A stretch of 64,000 bases of DNA from Blautia massiliensis (ex Durand et al. 2017) (GCF_001487165.1 NZ_LN913006.1:247581-311580); one strand, 5' to 3'; positions 17,699 to 27,038 are shown, counted from the stretch's first letter. Notes: generated from the letters alone by a model not told the origin. A program made the numbers and translations.

Positions 17699-18711
17699 AA
17701 CTTTTGAGCGTAGCAATACCATGCTATAATTCAGAGGCTTATATGTCAAAATGCATCAATTCCCTGCTGATCGGAGGAGAGGAAGTGGAGATTATCATTG
17801 TAGATGATGGCTCCAGTGACCGTACTGCCGAGATCGCAGATGATTACGCCGAGAAATATCCAACTATCGTAAAAGCCATACATCAGGAAAATGGCGGCCA
17901 TGGACAGGCAGTCAACACGGGAATCAAAAACGCAACAGGACTTTATTTCAAGGTTGTGGACAGTGATGACTGGGTAAATCAGGACGCCTACTATGAGGTC
18001 CTGAAAACACTTTATGAACTGACACGTGGGGCTGAGACCGTGGATCTTCTCATCAGTAATTTCGTTTATGAGAAGCAGGGAGCTACCCGCAAAAAGATCA
18101 TGCAGTACAGACACTGTTTTCCGACAAACCAGATTTTCGGATGGGATGAGGTACGCCACATGAAAAAAGGCCAGTATCTCCTTATGCATTCCATGATATA
18201 CCGTACAAAACTTCTCCATGACTGTGGAATGGAGCTTCCGAAACATACGTTCTACGTAGATAACCTGTTTGCGTTTGAGCCGCTTCCCTATGTAAAAAAT
18301 CTCTATTATCTGGATGTAAATTTCTATCGATATTTTATTGGAAGAGATGATCAGTCTGTCAATGAGAAAGTGATGATCAAGCGTATCGATCAGCAGATCC
18401 GTGTAAACAAACTGATGGTGGACGCCTATCTGAAGGCTAATGTGAGCAACCGCAGACTTCGTGCTTATATGTTCAGCTATCTGGATATCATCACAACCGT
18501 TTCTTCGATCATGCTGGTAAGAGCTGCAACGCAGGAATGCCTGGATAAAAAACAGGAGCTGCAGGATTACATCAAAGACCAGAATATGGGACTGTACCGG
18601 AAGCTTCGGAGAAGTCTCTTCGGAAGAGTGTCCAATCTTCCCGGAAAAGGTGGAAGAAAGATGTTTGTGGCAGCCTATAAGATCTGTCAGAAGTTTTATG
18701 GATTTAATTAA
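17695..18711 (+). CDS. Family 2 glycosyltransferase
   Basis: A 338-residue cytosolic or membrane-associated GT-A enzyme. SVAIPCYNSEAYMSKCINSL and IIIVDDGSSDRTAEIADDY form the nucleotide-sugar site, and the metal-binding DxD-type motif is VVDSDDWV. GGHGQAVNTGI is also typical. Such enzymes add sugars to envelope polymers or lipids. The acceptor is unknown. It is coupled to mutY only by gene overlap. Confidence 0.9.
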   Translation: MKLLSVAIPCYNSEAYMSKCINSLLIGGEEVEIIIVDDGSSDRTAEIADDYAEKYPTIVKAIHQENGGHGQAVNTGIKNATGLYFKVVDSDDWVNQDAYYEVLKTLYELTRGAETVDLLISNFVYEKQGATRKKIMQYRHCFPTNQIFGWDEVRHMKKGQYLLMHSMIYRTKLLHDCGMELPKHTFYVDNLFAFEPLPYVKNLYYLDVNFYRYFIGRDDQSVNEKVMIKRIDQQIRVNKLMVDAYLKANVSNRRLRAYMFSYLDIITTVSSIMLVRAATQECLDKKQELQDYIKDQNMGLYRKLRRSLFGRVSNLPGKGGRKMFVAAYKICQKFYGFN

Positions 18712-18738
18712 AAAAAGCCCCCAACGGGGCTTTTTTTT
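18712..18738. terminator. Bidirectional terminator
   Basis: AAAAAAGCCCC-CAAC-GGGGCTTTTTTTT between the convergent glycosyltransferase and PAP2 genes. A and T runs on both sides let it act on both strands. Confidence 0.92.
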
Positions 18739-19426
18739 ATAAATTCTGTTCCGGCTTCTTCTTACGCATATGGGATAGAGAACGCTGTTCCTCGTAATCA
18801 TCCACTCTCTGTGGATAGAACAGGAGATGTCCGAACAGTGCCAGTGTGGTGCCAAGACATACATCGATCACAGAATGCTGCTTGATAAACATGGTGGACA
18901 GGATGATCAGAACAGAAAGGATCAGAGCTCCTCGCTGAAGCCATTTCCTGTCTTTTAGTGCCTGGCAGTGATGAATGGCAAAATAAACAGCCAGGGAATT
19001 AAATACATGGATACTTGGCAGGATATTGGTGGGAGTATCTGTCCGATAGATCTCAGCCACCAGTCGTGTAAAGATGTTGCTTCTGGGGAATACCGCAGGG
19101 CGGAGATACTGAACGTTCGGATAGATGTAGGAAACAACAAGGAAAACCGTCATTCCCATCATCAGGTTGAAGATCAGCTGGAAATATTCCTTTTTATTCT
19201 TATTGCGAAACAGGAAATACACAACCGTCATTATCACATATGGAAACCATAAAAGGTACGGAATAATAAAAATCTCGCAGAACGGGATCATATCATCAAA
19301 AACAGTATGTACAATATGGTAGGCTCGTACAGGCCGCTGCTCCAGATATCCAAACAGGATAAGATAGGCAACGAAATAGATAGCTATGATAAAACCGTGC
19401 CTGTATTTTTTTATTTTACTCAACAT
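18737..19426 (-). CDS. PAP2-superfamily membrane phosphatase
   Basis: 229 residues with about six hydrophobic helices. The PAP2 motifs are partly clear: the central PSIHVFNS (Ser-x-His type) and the last QHSVIDVCLG, where His-x3-Asp is expected. The C-terminus is basic (HMRKKKPEQNL). Proteins like this dephosphorylate lipid phosphates such as phosphatidate or undecaprenyl diphosphate. The next gene, a diacylglycerol-kinase-like lipid kinase on the same strand, suggests lipid phosphate metabolism. Confidence 0.85.
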   Translation of the reverse strand: MLSKIKKYRHGFIIAIYFVAYLILFGYLEQRPVRAYHIVHTVFDDMIPFCEIFIIPYLLWFPYVIMTVVYFLFRNKNKKEYFQLIFNLMMGMTVFLVVSYIYPNVQYLRPAVFPRSNIFTRLVAEIYRTDTPTNILPSIHVFNSLAVYFAIHHCQALKDRKWLQRGALILSVLIILSTMFIKQHSVIDVCLGTTLALFGHLLFYPQRVDDYEEQRSLSHMRKKKPEQNL

Positions 19427-19499
19427 TTTGCCGCTCCTTTTCTTGAGGTATAGCTGGTGTCAGCCTTAAGCTTCTTTTTTGTTAAGTATCTACCTGCTA

Positions 19500-20432
19500 C
19501 TATAACACAGGCATTATGATTTTTAAAGGTTTCTTTTCAATGGTCACAGAAAATTCACGCTGGATTCCGCCGGATTCTCCGTCTTTATGCACAGGAAGGG
19601 AATGGGCACTTGTAATATGTACGTTCCTGCACTGTAAAATATGTACACCGCGAATGCGGGTATGTTTTCCCCAGAGAGCGCTCGGCAGGCAGAACAGCAT
19701 TTTCAGCTTGGAGATTCCTTCAATAACGATCACATCCAGTAAACCATCCTCCGGACTGGCGTTTGGACAGAATTTAAAGCCTCCGCCTTCATATTTCTGG
19801 TTCATTACAGCCGCAAACCAAGTCCTGCTGAAGGTTTGTGGCTTGTTCCCGTCAAGTGTTATCGTGACCGGGGACGGAGTAAGGAAGAGAAATTGCTTCA
19901 GTGCCACCATAAGGTAGATGAGTTTACCCATATGGAGACGGTTGAGAAATTTTTTGCCAGGTGTGATCAGGACTTCCTGACAGATTGCCGCATCGTAGCC
20001 TATTCCTGCACTGATGCCGAAACGGTAGGAATGGCTGCCAAGGTGGAGAACAGGAACATCCATGAAAATGGTCCGTCTGTTCTCAAGAATAGAGCGAAGC
20101 GCTTCAAAAGGATCAAAGGGCAGGCCCATACTGCGGCAGAAATCGTTGCCGGACCCGACCGGGATAAATCCGAAAACAACCGAAGACAGATCAATGATCC
20201 CGGTAAGTACTTCGTAAATAGTGCCGTCACCGCCTACTGTTACCAGAGTTACCGGGTCCTCCGGTGTTCCGGCAGTACTGATCCTTCGTGCCAGTACTGT
20301 GGCGTGTCCCACATATTCTGTGAGAAAATACTGATATGAGATCCCCTGACTTTCCATGATGCTGCGAAGCCGGTTCCAGACATTACGTCCCTCACCGGAT
20401 CTTGAATTGGGATTCACAATAAAAGAATACAT
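19500..20432 (-). CDS. Diacylglycerol kinase-family lipid kinase (YegS/DgkB-like)
   Basis: A 310-residue lipid kinase. The nucleotide-binding N-terminus reads YSFIVNPNSRSGEG, followed by VTLVTVGGDGTIYEVLTG with the GGDGT signature and GFIPVGSGNDFCRSMGLP. The C-terminal part is the usual beta-rich domain (DGLLDVIVIEGISKLKML). The ATG at 20432 follows GGAGG; an upstream in-frame start would add unrelated residues. It probably phosphorylates diacylglycerol or a similar lipid at the membrane. Confidence 0.93.
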   Translation of the reverse strand: MYSFIVNPNSRSGEGRNVWNRLRSIMESQGISYQYFLTEYVGHATVLARRISTAGTPEDPVTLVTVGGDGTIYEVLTGIIDLSSVVFGFIPVGSGNDFCRSMGLPFDPFEALRSILENRRTIFMDVPVLHLGSHSYRFGISAGIGYDAAICQEVLITPGKKFLNRLHMGKLIYLMVALKQFLFLTPSPVTITLDGNKPQTFSRTWFAAVMNQKYEGGGFKFCPNASPEDGLLDVIVIEGISKLKMLFCLPSALWGKHTRIRGVHILQCRNVHITSAHSLPVHKDGESGGIQREFSVTIEKKPLKIIMPVL

Positions 20433-20463
20433 AATAAAAAACCTCCAAACAACTCTCTGCTTT

Positions 20464-20492
20464 ATCATAACATTGACGTTCGGCTTTTACAA
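20464..20492 (-). promoter_or_regulatory. Sigma-A promoter of the lipid kinase
   Basis: Minus strand: TTGTAA (20492-20487) and TATGAT (20469-20464) with a 17-base spacer, 31 bases upstream of the start codon. Confidence 0.7.
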
Positions 20493-20612
20493 ATTAAAAT
20501 TTCTTAAGGATTTCTATATTTTACATAAACTTAACCTTTTTTCTATGTTGGATTTTACGAATGCACTTTATACTTGCACGTATCAGATGAAAAATGAAGC
20601 TGGAGGAAAATT

Positions 20613-21287
20613 ATGATATATCTTGTGGAAGATGATGAAAGTATCCGTGAACTTGTTGTATATACATTAAACAGTCAGGGTCTGGAGGCACAGGGTTTTG
20701 AACGGCCATCACTTTTCTGGAAAGCGCTAGAAAAAGAACTGCCTTCACTGGTGCTTCTGGACATTATGCTTCCGGAGGAAGACGGACTGTCTATTTTAAA
20801 AAAAATCCGTATCCGTCCGGATGTGCGGAAACTTCCGGTGATCATGCTTACTGCAAAAGGAAGTGAGTTTGATACCGTGGTAGGTCTGGACAGAGGTGCA
20901 GATGATTACATTCCGAAGCCGTTCCGCATGATGGAACTGATCTCCAGGGTACGTGCCCTTCTTCGGAGATCAGAGGACAATGGCGCAGAGGAGTATCGTA
21001 TGGAAAATCTTTATGTATGTCCGGGAAGACATGAGGTAACTGTTGATCAGGAGCCTGTGAATCTGACACTGAAAGAATACGAGATGCTTTGTCTCCTTCT
21101 GAAAAACAGTGGTACGGTTCTTTCCAGAACACAGCTTTTAAATCAGATCTGGGGATATGAATTCGACGGGGAGAGCAGAACCGTAGATGTACATATCCGT
21201 ACCCTTCGCCAGAAGCTTGGCCCGGCAGGAGATCTGGTGGAAACAGTTCGTGGAGTGGGCTATAAGATCAGCGGAAAATGTGCATGA
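20613..21287 (+). CDS. OmpR/PhoB-family response regulator
   Basis: 224 residues. A receiver domain (1-120) has the acidic pair in YLVEDDESIRE, the phosphorylated Asp in LVLLDIMLPEEDG, Thr in VIMLTAKG and Lys in DYIPKPFRM. A winged-helix DNA-binding domain follows (about 130-222, VNLTLKEYEMLCLLLKN, RTVDVHIRTLRQKLG). No histidine kinase gene lies next to it here, so it is an orphan in this window. Targets unknown. GGAGG precedes the start. Confidence 0.95.
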   Translation: MIYLVEDDESIRELVVYTLNSQGLEAQGFERPSLFWKALEKELPSLVLLDIMLPEEDGLSILKKIRIRPDVRKLPVIMLTAKGSEFDTVVGLDRGADDYIPKPFRMMELISRVRALLRRSEDNGAEEYRMENLYVCPGRHEVTVDQEPVNLTLKEYEMLCLLLKNSGTVLSRTQLLNQIWGYEFDGESRTVDVHIRTLRQKLGPAGDLVETVRGVGYKISGKCA

Positions 21288-21317
21288 ACAGCTGCTGAGA
21301 GTAATATGAAAGTAAAG

Positions 21318-21370
21318 AGCATTTCGACGGAAAAAGGCTTCGGCCCTTTTCTGGACGAAGTGCTTTTTTC
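21318..21370 (+). terminator. Two-tier terminator after the response regulator
   Basis: AGCATTTCG pairs with CGAAGTGCT (one G-U) and ends in six T. An inner GGC-TTCG-GCC hairpin lies in its loop. Confidence 0.8.
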
Positions 21371-21380
21371 ATGCTATAAT
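21352..21380 (+). promoter_or_regulatory. Promoter of topB
   Basis: Extended -10 TGCTATAAT (21372-21380) with TGGACG (21352-21357) 17 bases upstream as a -35. It partly overlaps the preceding terminator. Confidence 0.65.
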
Positions 21381-21441
21381 AGTTGAACCCCGGAGCCATT
21401 AGGAAACAGGCTCCAAAGAGTAAGAGGTGAAAGAAAAAAAT

Positions 21442-23637
21442 ATGAAATCATTAGTAATTGCGGAGAAGCCATCCGTTGCCAGAGACATTGCCAGAGTCCT
21501 CCACTGCAGTCAGAAGGGGAACGGAACCCTGGAAGGAAAAGACTATGTAGTGACCTGGGCCCTGGGACATCTGGTAACACTGGCAGATCCGGAAGAATAC
21601 GATAAAAAATATACCAAATGGGAGCTTTCCACGCTTCCCATGATGCCGGAGAAAATGAAACTGGTGGTGATACGCCAGACCTCCAAGCAGTACAATGCGG
21701 TGAAAACCCAGCTTTACAGGAAGGATATCGGGGAGATCATCATTGCCACAGATGCTGGACGTGAGGGAGAACTGGTAGCAAGATGGATCCTTGCAAAGGC
21801 AGACTGCCATAAACCTATTAAGCGTCTGTGGATCTCATCCGTAACGGACAAAGCAATCCGTGACGGCTTTGCCCACCTTAAAAACGGCCATGATTATGAT
21901 GATCTTTACCGTGCGGCACAGGCCAGGGCGGAGGCGGACTGGCTGGTGGGAATGAACGGGACCAGAGCGCTGACCTGTAAATATAATGCCCAGCTTTCCT
22001 GCGGACGTGTGCAGACCCCCACCCTTGCCATGATCGCAAGAAGAGAGCAGGAAATCCGGGAATTTAAGCCGGAGGATTATTACGGGATCACTCTGCAGGC
22101 GGGAAATGTACGCTGGACCTGGCGTGACGGAAAAAGCGGAAGCCTCCGCACCTTTAAGAAGGAGCGTGCCCAGGAGATCCAGACAAAGGCAGGAAAAAGC
22201 AACCTTACCATAACAAAGGTTTCCAGAAAGCCGAAGAAGACCTATGCGCCGGGGCTTTATGACCTGACCACTCTTCAGAGAGAAGCCAATCAGAAATACG
22301 GCTTTTCTGCAAAGGAAACTCTGAATATCATGCAGAGGCTCTACGAGAATCACAAAGTCCTTACCTACCCAAGAACGGATTCCAGATATATAGGAAAAGA
22401 TGTAGTTCCTACCATTAAAGAGCGTCTTCAGGCATGCGGGACAGGTCCTTATCGAAAACTTGCCGGTGCGCTGGTCAATAAACCGATCCAGACCAGTGCT
22501 GGCTTTGTGGATGACAAAAAAGTCAGTGACCATCATGCCATCATTCCTACAGAACAGTTTGTACAGCTGGATCATATGACCAACGAGGAACGGAAGATTT
22601 ACGATATGGTAGTACGCCGTTTCCTGAGCGTGCTGTATCCGCCGGCTGTATATGAGCTGGTAAGCATGGAAGGAACTGCAGCAGGAGAAACTTTCGCTGC
22701 AAGCGGACGTATTGTAAAAAGTGCAGGGTGGAGAGAGGTTTATGAAGGCGGCTGGCAGGATGAGGATGAAGAGGAATCCGGTGATAAGCTGAAAGACCAG
22801 AAGCTTCCGGAGCTTACGGAAGGTCAGATACTTACTGTGGAAGGAGCAGCTCTTACAGCAGGCAAAACAAAACCACCGGCCAGATTTACAGAGGCCACAC
22901 TTCTTGGTGCCATGGAAAATCCGGTTCATTTTATGGAAAGCCACGACAAAAAAGCGGCAAAAACCCTTGGTGAGACCGGTGGACTTGGAACGGTAGCCAC
23001 AAGAGCGGACATCATCGAGAAGCTTTTCAACAGCTTTATGATGGAAAAAAGAGGCAATGAGATCTACATTACCTCCAAGGCGAAACAGCTTCTGGAGCTG
23101 GTTCCGGAAGAATTGAAAAAGCCGGAGCTTACCGCAGACTGGGAGATGAAGCTCAGTGATATTGCAAACGGAAAGCTCCGTCAGGATAAATTCCTCACAG
23201 GGATCCGTAAATATGCCTGTGAGATCGTAGATGAGATCAAAGGCGGACAGGGAACATTCCGCCATGACAATATGACAAACAAGAAGTGCCCTAACTGCGG
23301 CAAACATCTTCTGGCAGTCAACGGAAAGAATGCCAAAATGCTGGTGTGCGAGGACCGGGAATGCGGATACAGAGAGACAGTATCCAGGACCACCAATGCG
23401 CGCTGTCCGAAATGCCATAAGCGTATGGAGATGCTTCTGAAGGGAAAAGAAGAGACCTTTGTATGTCAGTGCGGCTATAAAGAAAAGCTTTCATCCTTCC
23501 AGGCAAGACGAGCCAAAGAGGGTGCAGGTGTGAATAAGCGTGATGTGCAGCGTTATCTTAAGAAACAGCAGAAAGAGGCCAATGAGCCGGTGAACAATGC
23601 ATTTGCACAGGCGTTGTCAGGAATTAAACTGGATTAA
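21442..23637 (+). CDS. topB: DNA topoisomerase III
   Basis: A 731-residue type IA topoisomerase. The Toprim domain starts SLVIAEKPSVARDIARVL and carries DAGREGELVARW. The active-site Tyr lies in LTYPRTDSRYIG. The C-terminus has two zinc-ribbon-like modules (CPNCGKHLL with CEDRECGY, and CPKCHKRM with CQCGYKE). It relaxes and decatenates single-stranded DNA regions. The ATG at 21442 fits the conserved N-terminus. A GTG at 21427 lies inside the ribosome site. Confidence 0.95.
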   Translation: MKSLVIAEKPSVARDIARVLHCSQKGNGTLEGKDYVVTWALGHLVTLADPEEYDKKYTKWELSTLPMMPEKMKLVVIRQTSKQYNAVKTQLYRKDIGEIIIATDAGREGELVARWILAKADCHKPIKRLWISSVTDKAIRDGFAHLKNGHDYDDLYRAAQARAEADWLVGMNGTRALTCKYNAQLSCGRVQTPTLAMIARREQEIREFKPEDYYGITLQAGNVRWTWRDGKSGSLRTFKKERAQEIQTKAGKSNLTITKVSRKPKKTYAPGLYDLTTLQREANQKYGFSAKETLNIMQRLYENHKVLTYPRTDSRYIGKDVVPTIKERLQACGTGPYRKLAGALVNKPIQTSAGFVDDKKVSDHHAIIPTEQFVQLDHMTNEERKIYDMVVRRFLSVLYPPAVYELVSMEGTAAGETFAASGRIVKSAGWREVYEGGWQDEDEEESGDKLKDQKLPELTEGQILTVEGAALTAGKTKPPARFTEATLLGAMENPVHFMESHDKKAAKTLGETGGLGTVATRADIIEKLFNSFMMEKRGNEIYITSKAKQLLELVPEELKKPELTADWEMKLSDIANGKLRQDKFLTGIRKYACEIVDEIKGGQGTFRHDNMTNKKCPNCGKHLLAVNGKNAKMLVCEDRECGYRETVSRTTNARCPKCHKRMEMLLKGKEETFVCQCGYKEKLSSFQARRAKEGAGVNKRDVQRYLKKQQKEANEPVNNAFAQALSGIKLD

Positions 23638-23751
23638 ATAAATTGCCTGTCCAGATATCCGGGGTTCGGATGAGCGGAGGACCGGATGCAGATACGTCGG
23701 TCGGAGAAATGTGTCTGGCAGAACAGGACAGCAGAAAGAGAGGAAAACGAT

Positions 23752-24132
23752 TTGGGATTACAGGATGACAGAATGTCAGGAAATATTCAGGATATCGCAA
23801 GACTGATCACAAGACTTCTTCTTAAGGGAGATATGCCGCAGTATACACTTCCTGCAGCAGAGGCAGATTATACAGAGGCAGACCAGCTTTTTAAGAAGGT
23901 TATCGGACTTGCTGATGAGGGTGATATCAACGGAGCGGAAAATGAGCTTCTTATGAACATGGAGGAAGATGATCCAGATTATCTGGAGCTTGCCCTTACC
24001 TTTTATCTGCATCTCAATGATATGGACGTAGATTACCTGGATGATCACGATTATTCCAGGGAGGAGATCCTGGACGGGTTGAAAAGCCTGGCTGAGGACT
24101 GGGGAGTTACAGGACTGGAGGCACTTGTCTGA
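23752..24132 (+). CDS. DUF6483-like protein
   Basis: About 126 residues, acidic, with no membrane segment. It resembles a Lachnospiraceae family of unknown role (DUF6483): an N-terminal helix (QDIARLITRLLLKGDMPQY), YTEADQLFKKVIGLADEG, ELALTFYLHLNDMD and a C-terminal YSREEILDGLKSLAEDWG. The helical repeats look TPR-like. I prefer the TTG start at 23752 because AGAGAGG lies eight bases upstream; the ATG at 23773 is the alternative. Its stop overlaps the next start (TGATG). Confidence 0.65.
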   Translation: MGLQDDRMSGNIQDIARLITRLLLKGDMPQYTLPAAEADYTEADQLFKKVIGLADEGDINGAENELLMNMEEDDPDYLELALTFYLHLNDMDVDYLDDHDYSREEILDGLKSLAEDWGVTGLEALV

Positions 24133-24803
24133 TGCGGCGGGAGGTTACACTGGAGGAAATTTCCGACGGTCGTTTATACGAGGCAAATGACATGGTAAAG
24201 GCAGACTGTCAGGACTGTAAGGGCTGTTTTGACTGCTGTACGGGAATGGGAGATTCTGTTGTACTGGATCCGCTGGATGTATGGCGGTTAAGTCAGGGAC
24301 TTCACTTAAGTGTGGACCAGCTGCTTGCCGGAAAAATAGAGCTTGGCGTCACAGACGGAAATATTCTGCCGCATCTTAGGATGACAGGGGCAGAGGAACG
24401 ATGCGTATTTCTGAATAGCAACGGAAGATGCTCCATCCACAGCTTTCGTCCGGGCTTCTGCCGTTTGTTCCCGCTGGGAAGATACTATGAGGACGGGAGT
24501 TTTAAATACATCCTTCAGATCCACGAGTGCAAAAAGACCAGCCGCAGTAAGATCAAGGTCCGGAAATGGGTAGATACTCCGGATTTTCAAAATTACGAAA
24601 AATTTGTCTGTGACTGGCATTATTTTCTTCTGGATGTCCAGGCGGTTCTCTATGAGAGCGAGGACAGTGATCTGATCCGAAACCTGAACATGTATGTGGT
24701 GAACCAGTTTTACAGGAAGCCTTATGATGAGAAGCGGGATTTTTATGAGCAGTTTTATGAGAGACTTGCGGCGGGAAAAGAACTCCTGAGCCTTGGAGTG
24801 TGA
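24132..24803 (+). CDS. YkgJ-family cysteine cluster protein
   Basis: 223 residues. Conserved cysteines in CQDCKGCFDCC near residue 27 and CVFLNSNGRCSI plus GFCRLFPLG near residues 95-120 match the YkgJ/CxxCxxCC family, believed to bind zinc or an Fe-S cluster. The C-terminal third is helical. The role is not known. One base overlaps the upstream DUF6483-like gene, so they form a coupled pair. Confidence 0.85.
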   Translation: MRREVTLEEISDGRLYEANDMVKADCQDCKGCFDCCTGMGDSVVLDPLDVWRLSQGLHLSVDQLLAGKIELGVTDGNILPHLRMTGAEERCVFLNSNGRCSIHSFRPGFCRLFPLGRYYEDGSFKYILQIHECKKTSRSKIKVRKWVDTPDFQNYEKFVCDWHYFLLDVQAVLYESEDSDLIRNLNMYVVNQFYRKPYDEKRDFYEQFYERLAAGKELLSLGV

Positions 24804-24882
24804 AACAGACCAGGCAGCGAGGTGTCTGAGCTTACCTGCCTGAAAGTCTCTCGCGCGGAGGAAAGAAAGGATTTTTTGACAT

Positions 24883-25782
24883 ATGAACTTAAATCAGCTC
24901 ACATATTTTGTGACTCTTGCCCAGATCGAAAATTATACCAGAGCAGCCAAGAGGCTGGATATAACCCAGCCAAGCCTGAGCCATGCGATCTCCAACCTTG
25001 AAAAGGAACTGCAGGTTCCACTTTTTGAGCGTCACGGAAGAAATGTGACCATGACCAAATACGGGGAAATGTTTCTGAAATATGTGCAGGACTCCTTACA
25101 TATCCTGAATCTTGGTGTGGAGAGGATACAGGAAGCGGCAAGGATTCCGGGAGGAAGTATTTCCATCGGGTATATCCATACCCAGGGACGCAGATTTATC
25201 CCGGAGCTTGTCCGGGGGTTCCTTAATGAACAGGAGGGGAAGAAGATTGATTTCCGTTTTCAGAATGCAGCTACCGGAAGTCTGATCCGGGGTCTGAAGG
25301 AAGAGAAATTCGACGTGATCTTCTGTTCCCGGGCAGAGGGCGAGAAGGAGATCAGCTTTGTGCCGGTGTCAGAAGAAAAGCTGGTGGCTGTAGTGCCTGA
25401 GAACCATGCTCTTGCAGACCGAAATTCAGTGACCATAAAAGAGCTGGGGCAGTATCCGCAGGTGACCTTTACCCCTGCAAGCGGACTGTATTTTGTGATC
25501 CGGGAGCTTTTCGAAAAGGAAGGACTTTCACCGGAGACGGCCTTTGAGGTAGAAGAGGATGGTGCACTGGCAGGTATGGTGGCGGAGGAATTTGGTGTAG
25601 GCATTGTGCCGGATGTACCGGTGATCCATACACTTCCTGTGAAAATCTTAAATATTGAGAATCTGCACTGCCGTCGTTACATATACATGGGAATGATGAA
25701 AAACCGGTACCCAAGTGCGCTTGTGGAGCAGTTCCGGGATTATATATACAAGCATTACCGGATCTATGAAGTGATACAGTAG
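24883..25782 (+). CDS. LysR-family transcription regulator 1
   Basis: 299 residues. The N-terminal winged helix (LNQLTYFVTLAQIENYTRAA, then ITQPSLSHAISNLEKEL) is followed by a periplasmic-binding-protein-like ligand domain from about residue 90. It is a clear paralogue of the regulator at 27039, with the same opening and the same TQPSLSHAIS helix. It lies just upstream of the shikimate cluster and probably belongs to it. A hairpin (AGGCAG/CTGCCT) lies in the gap before it. Confidence 0.93.
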   Translation: MNLNQLTYFVTLAQIENYTRAAKRLDITQPSLSHAISNLEKELQVPLFERHGRNVTMTKYGEMFLKYVQDSLHILNLGVERIQEAARIPGGSISIGYIHTQGRRFIPELVRGFLNEQEGKKIDFRFQNAATGSLIRGLKEEKFDVIFCSRAEGEKEISFVPVSEEKLVAVVPENHALADRNSVTIKELGQYPQVTFTPASGLYFVIRELFEKEGLSPETAFEVEEDGALAGMVAEEFGVGIVPDVPVIHTLPVKILNIENLHCRRYIYMGMMKNRYPSALVEQFRDYIYKHYRIYEVIQ

Positions 25783-25805
25783 AATCTTGGTGATAAAATT
25801 TCTGT

Positions 25806-25844
25806 AAAAAATCTCTGCTTCTGTAAAAGGGCGGAGATTTTTTT
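25806..25844 (+). terminator. Terminator after LysR 1
   Basis: AAAAATCTCTGC pairs with GCGGAGATTTTT (one G-U), followed by further T. Confidence 0.85.
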
Positions 25845-26031
25845 GACACAGATCCTGGCGTGAATACTATAGCAATTCCATAAATTACTGCAAACAATTC
25901 AGTCCATCATAGCGTGAAGTCCGGCGTCGGATATCTTTGCCGTGCCTAAAAATTATAAAAATAATCTATAGATCACATGCGTAAATTCAATGAAAATTTG
26001 GGTTGAGATAAAAATGACCAGTTGGTATAAT
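25843..26031 (+). promoter_or_regulatory. Control region of the mutase/kinase gene with LysR-type box
   Basis: The 326-base gap holds two promoters. TTGACA (25843-25848) with TACTAT (25865-25870) has a 16-base spacer. TTGAGA (26003-26008) with extended TGGTATAAT (26023-26031) has 17. Between them AATCTATAGATC (25963-25974) matches boxes at 28103 and 39200, and the 15 bases 25955-25969 (ATAAAAATAATCTAT) are identical to 39192-39206. This is a likely LysR site about 30-40 bases upstream of the second -35. Confidence 0.65.
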
Positions 26032-26108
26032 AAGGACAGATACTTGATTTAAAGTGATAAAGTGATGACGGAAATCCGTAATAAAATGAACGAAGTAAAG
26101 GAGATATT

Positions 26109-26897
26109 ATGAACCAGTTAGAAGTATTAAGAGAAAGCCTTGGACAGTGCGATGAGATCATCCTGGACGCACTCCTTATGAGAAACAGGATCGTAGAGGA
26201 CATCATGGTATACAAGGAAGCTAACGATCTTCCGGTACTTCAGCCGGAACAGGAGGCGAAGCAGAAAGGATGGCTGGAAGCCAGAATGGAAGGCAGACGT
26301 CATAAGAAAGAGGTCAATGATGTTTTTGCAAGCATCACACAGAACAGTAAAAGGATCCAGTCCAGAAATCTTTTCAATTATAATATCTTCCTGATCGGAT
26401 TTATGGGAGCTGGTAAATCTACGATCTCCGATTATCTGAAGAATGTTCTTGCCATGGATGTTGTGGAGATGGATCAGTGTATCGTGGAGAGACAGGGAAT
26501 GAGCATTTCCGATATCTTTGAGACTTACGGTGAAGAGTATTTCCGTGAGCTTGAGACAAATCTTCTGATCGAGATGCAGTCCAGATCTAATGTTGTAGTA
26601 TCCTGTGGCGGTGGTGTTCCGATGCGGGAGCGCAATGTTACCGAGATGAAAAAAAATGGCCGTGTTGTACTTCTGACTGCAAAGCCGGAAACTATTCTGG
26701 AACGTGTAAAGGATAATCATGACCGTCCTTTACTTGAGAACAACAAAAATGTTTCATTTATCGCTGATCTGTTGGAAAAACGTCGCGCGAAATATGAGGC
26801 AGCAGCAGATATAGTTGTTGAGACAGACGGAAAGAGTGAGCTTGAGATCTGCGAGGAGCTGATCCACAGACTTCGTGAGGCAGAGGCAAATAAATAA
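26109..26897 (+). CDS. Chorismate mutase-like / shikimate kinase fusion
   Basis: 262 residues, two domains. Residues 1-85 are an AroQ-type helical domain resembling chorismate mutase (LRESLGQCDEIILDALLMRN). Residues 90-258 are a shikimate kinase: Walker A GFMGAGKST, the substrate Asp in VEMDQCI, FRELET, VVSCGGGVP, and the lid DRPLLENN. The kinase residues look intact. In the mutase domain Arg8, Arg25, Lys36 and Glu49 match the E. coli active site, but the position of Arg51 is Gln48 and that of Asp48 is Gln45, so it may be weak or regulatory. AAAGGAGAT precedes the ATG. It lies between the two LysR genes. Confidence 0.9.
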   Translation: MNQLEVLRESLGQCDEIILDALLMRNRIVEDIMVYKEANDLPVLQPEQEAKQKGWLEARMEGRRHKKEVNDVFASITQNSKRIQSRNLFNYNIFLIGFMGAGKSTISDYLKNVLAMDVVEMDQCIVERQGMSISDIFETYGEEYFRELETNLLIEMQSRSNVVVSCGGGVPMRERNVTEMKKNGRVVLLTAKPETILERVKDNHDRPLLENNKNVSFIADLLEKRRAKYEAAADIVVETDGKSELEICEELIHRLREAEANK

Positions 26898-26929
26898 CTG
26901 CTGATCATAAAACAGAATAGTTTTACATA

Positions 26930-26996
26930 TAAAAGGGACAGCTGTCCGATAAACCGTACAGAAACAGAACGGAGATCGGGCAGCTGTCCTTTATGA
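26930..26996. terminator. Bidirectional terminator
   Basis: AAAGGGACAGCTG and CAGCTGTCCTTT pair with one bulged base, with an inner TCCGAT/ATCGG. It separates the fusion gene from the convergent LysR 2 gene. Confidence 0.65.
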
Positions 26997-27038
26997 TATA
27001 AAAGATCCGGACCATATATTTGCAGATGAACAGATCGT

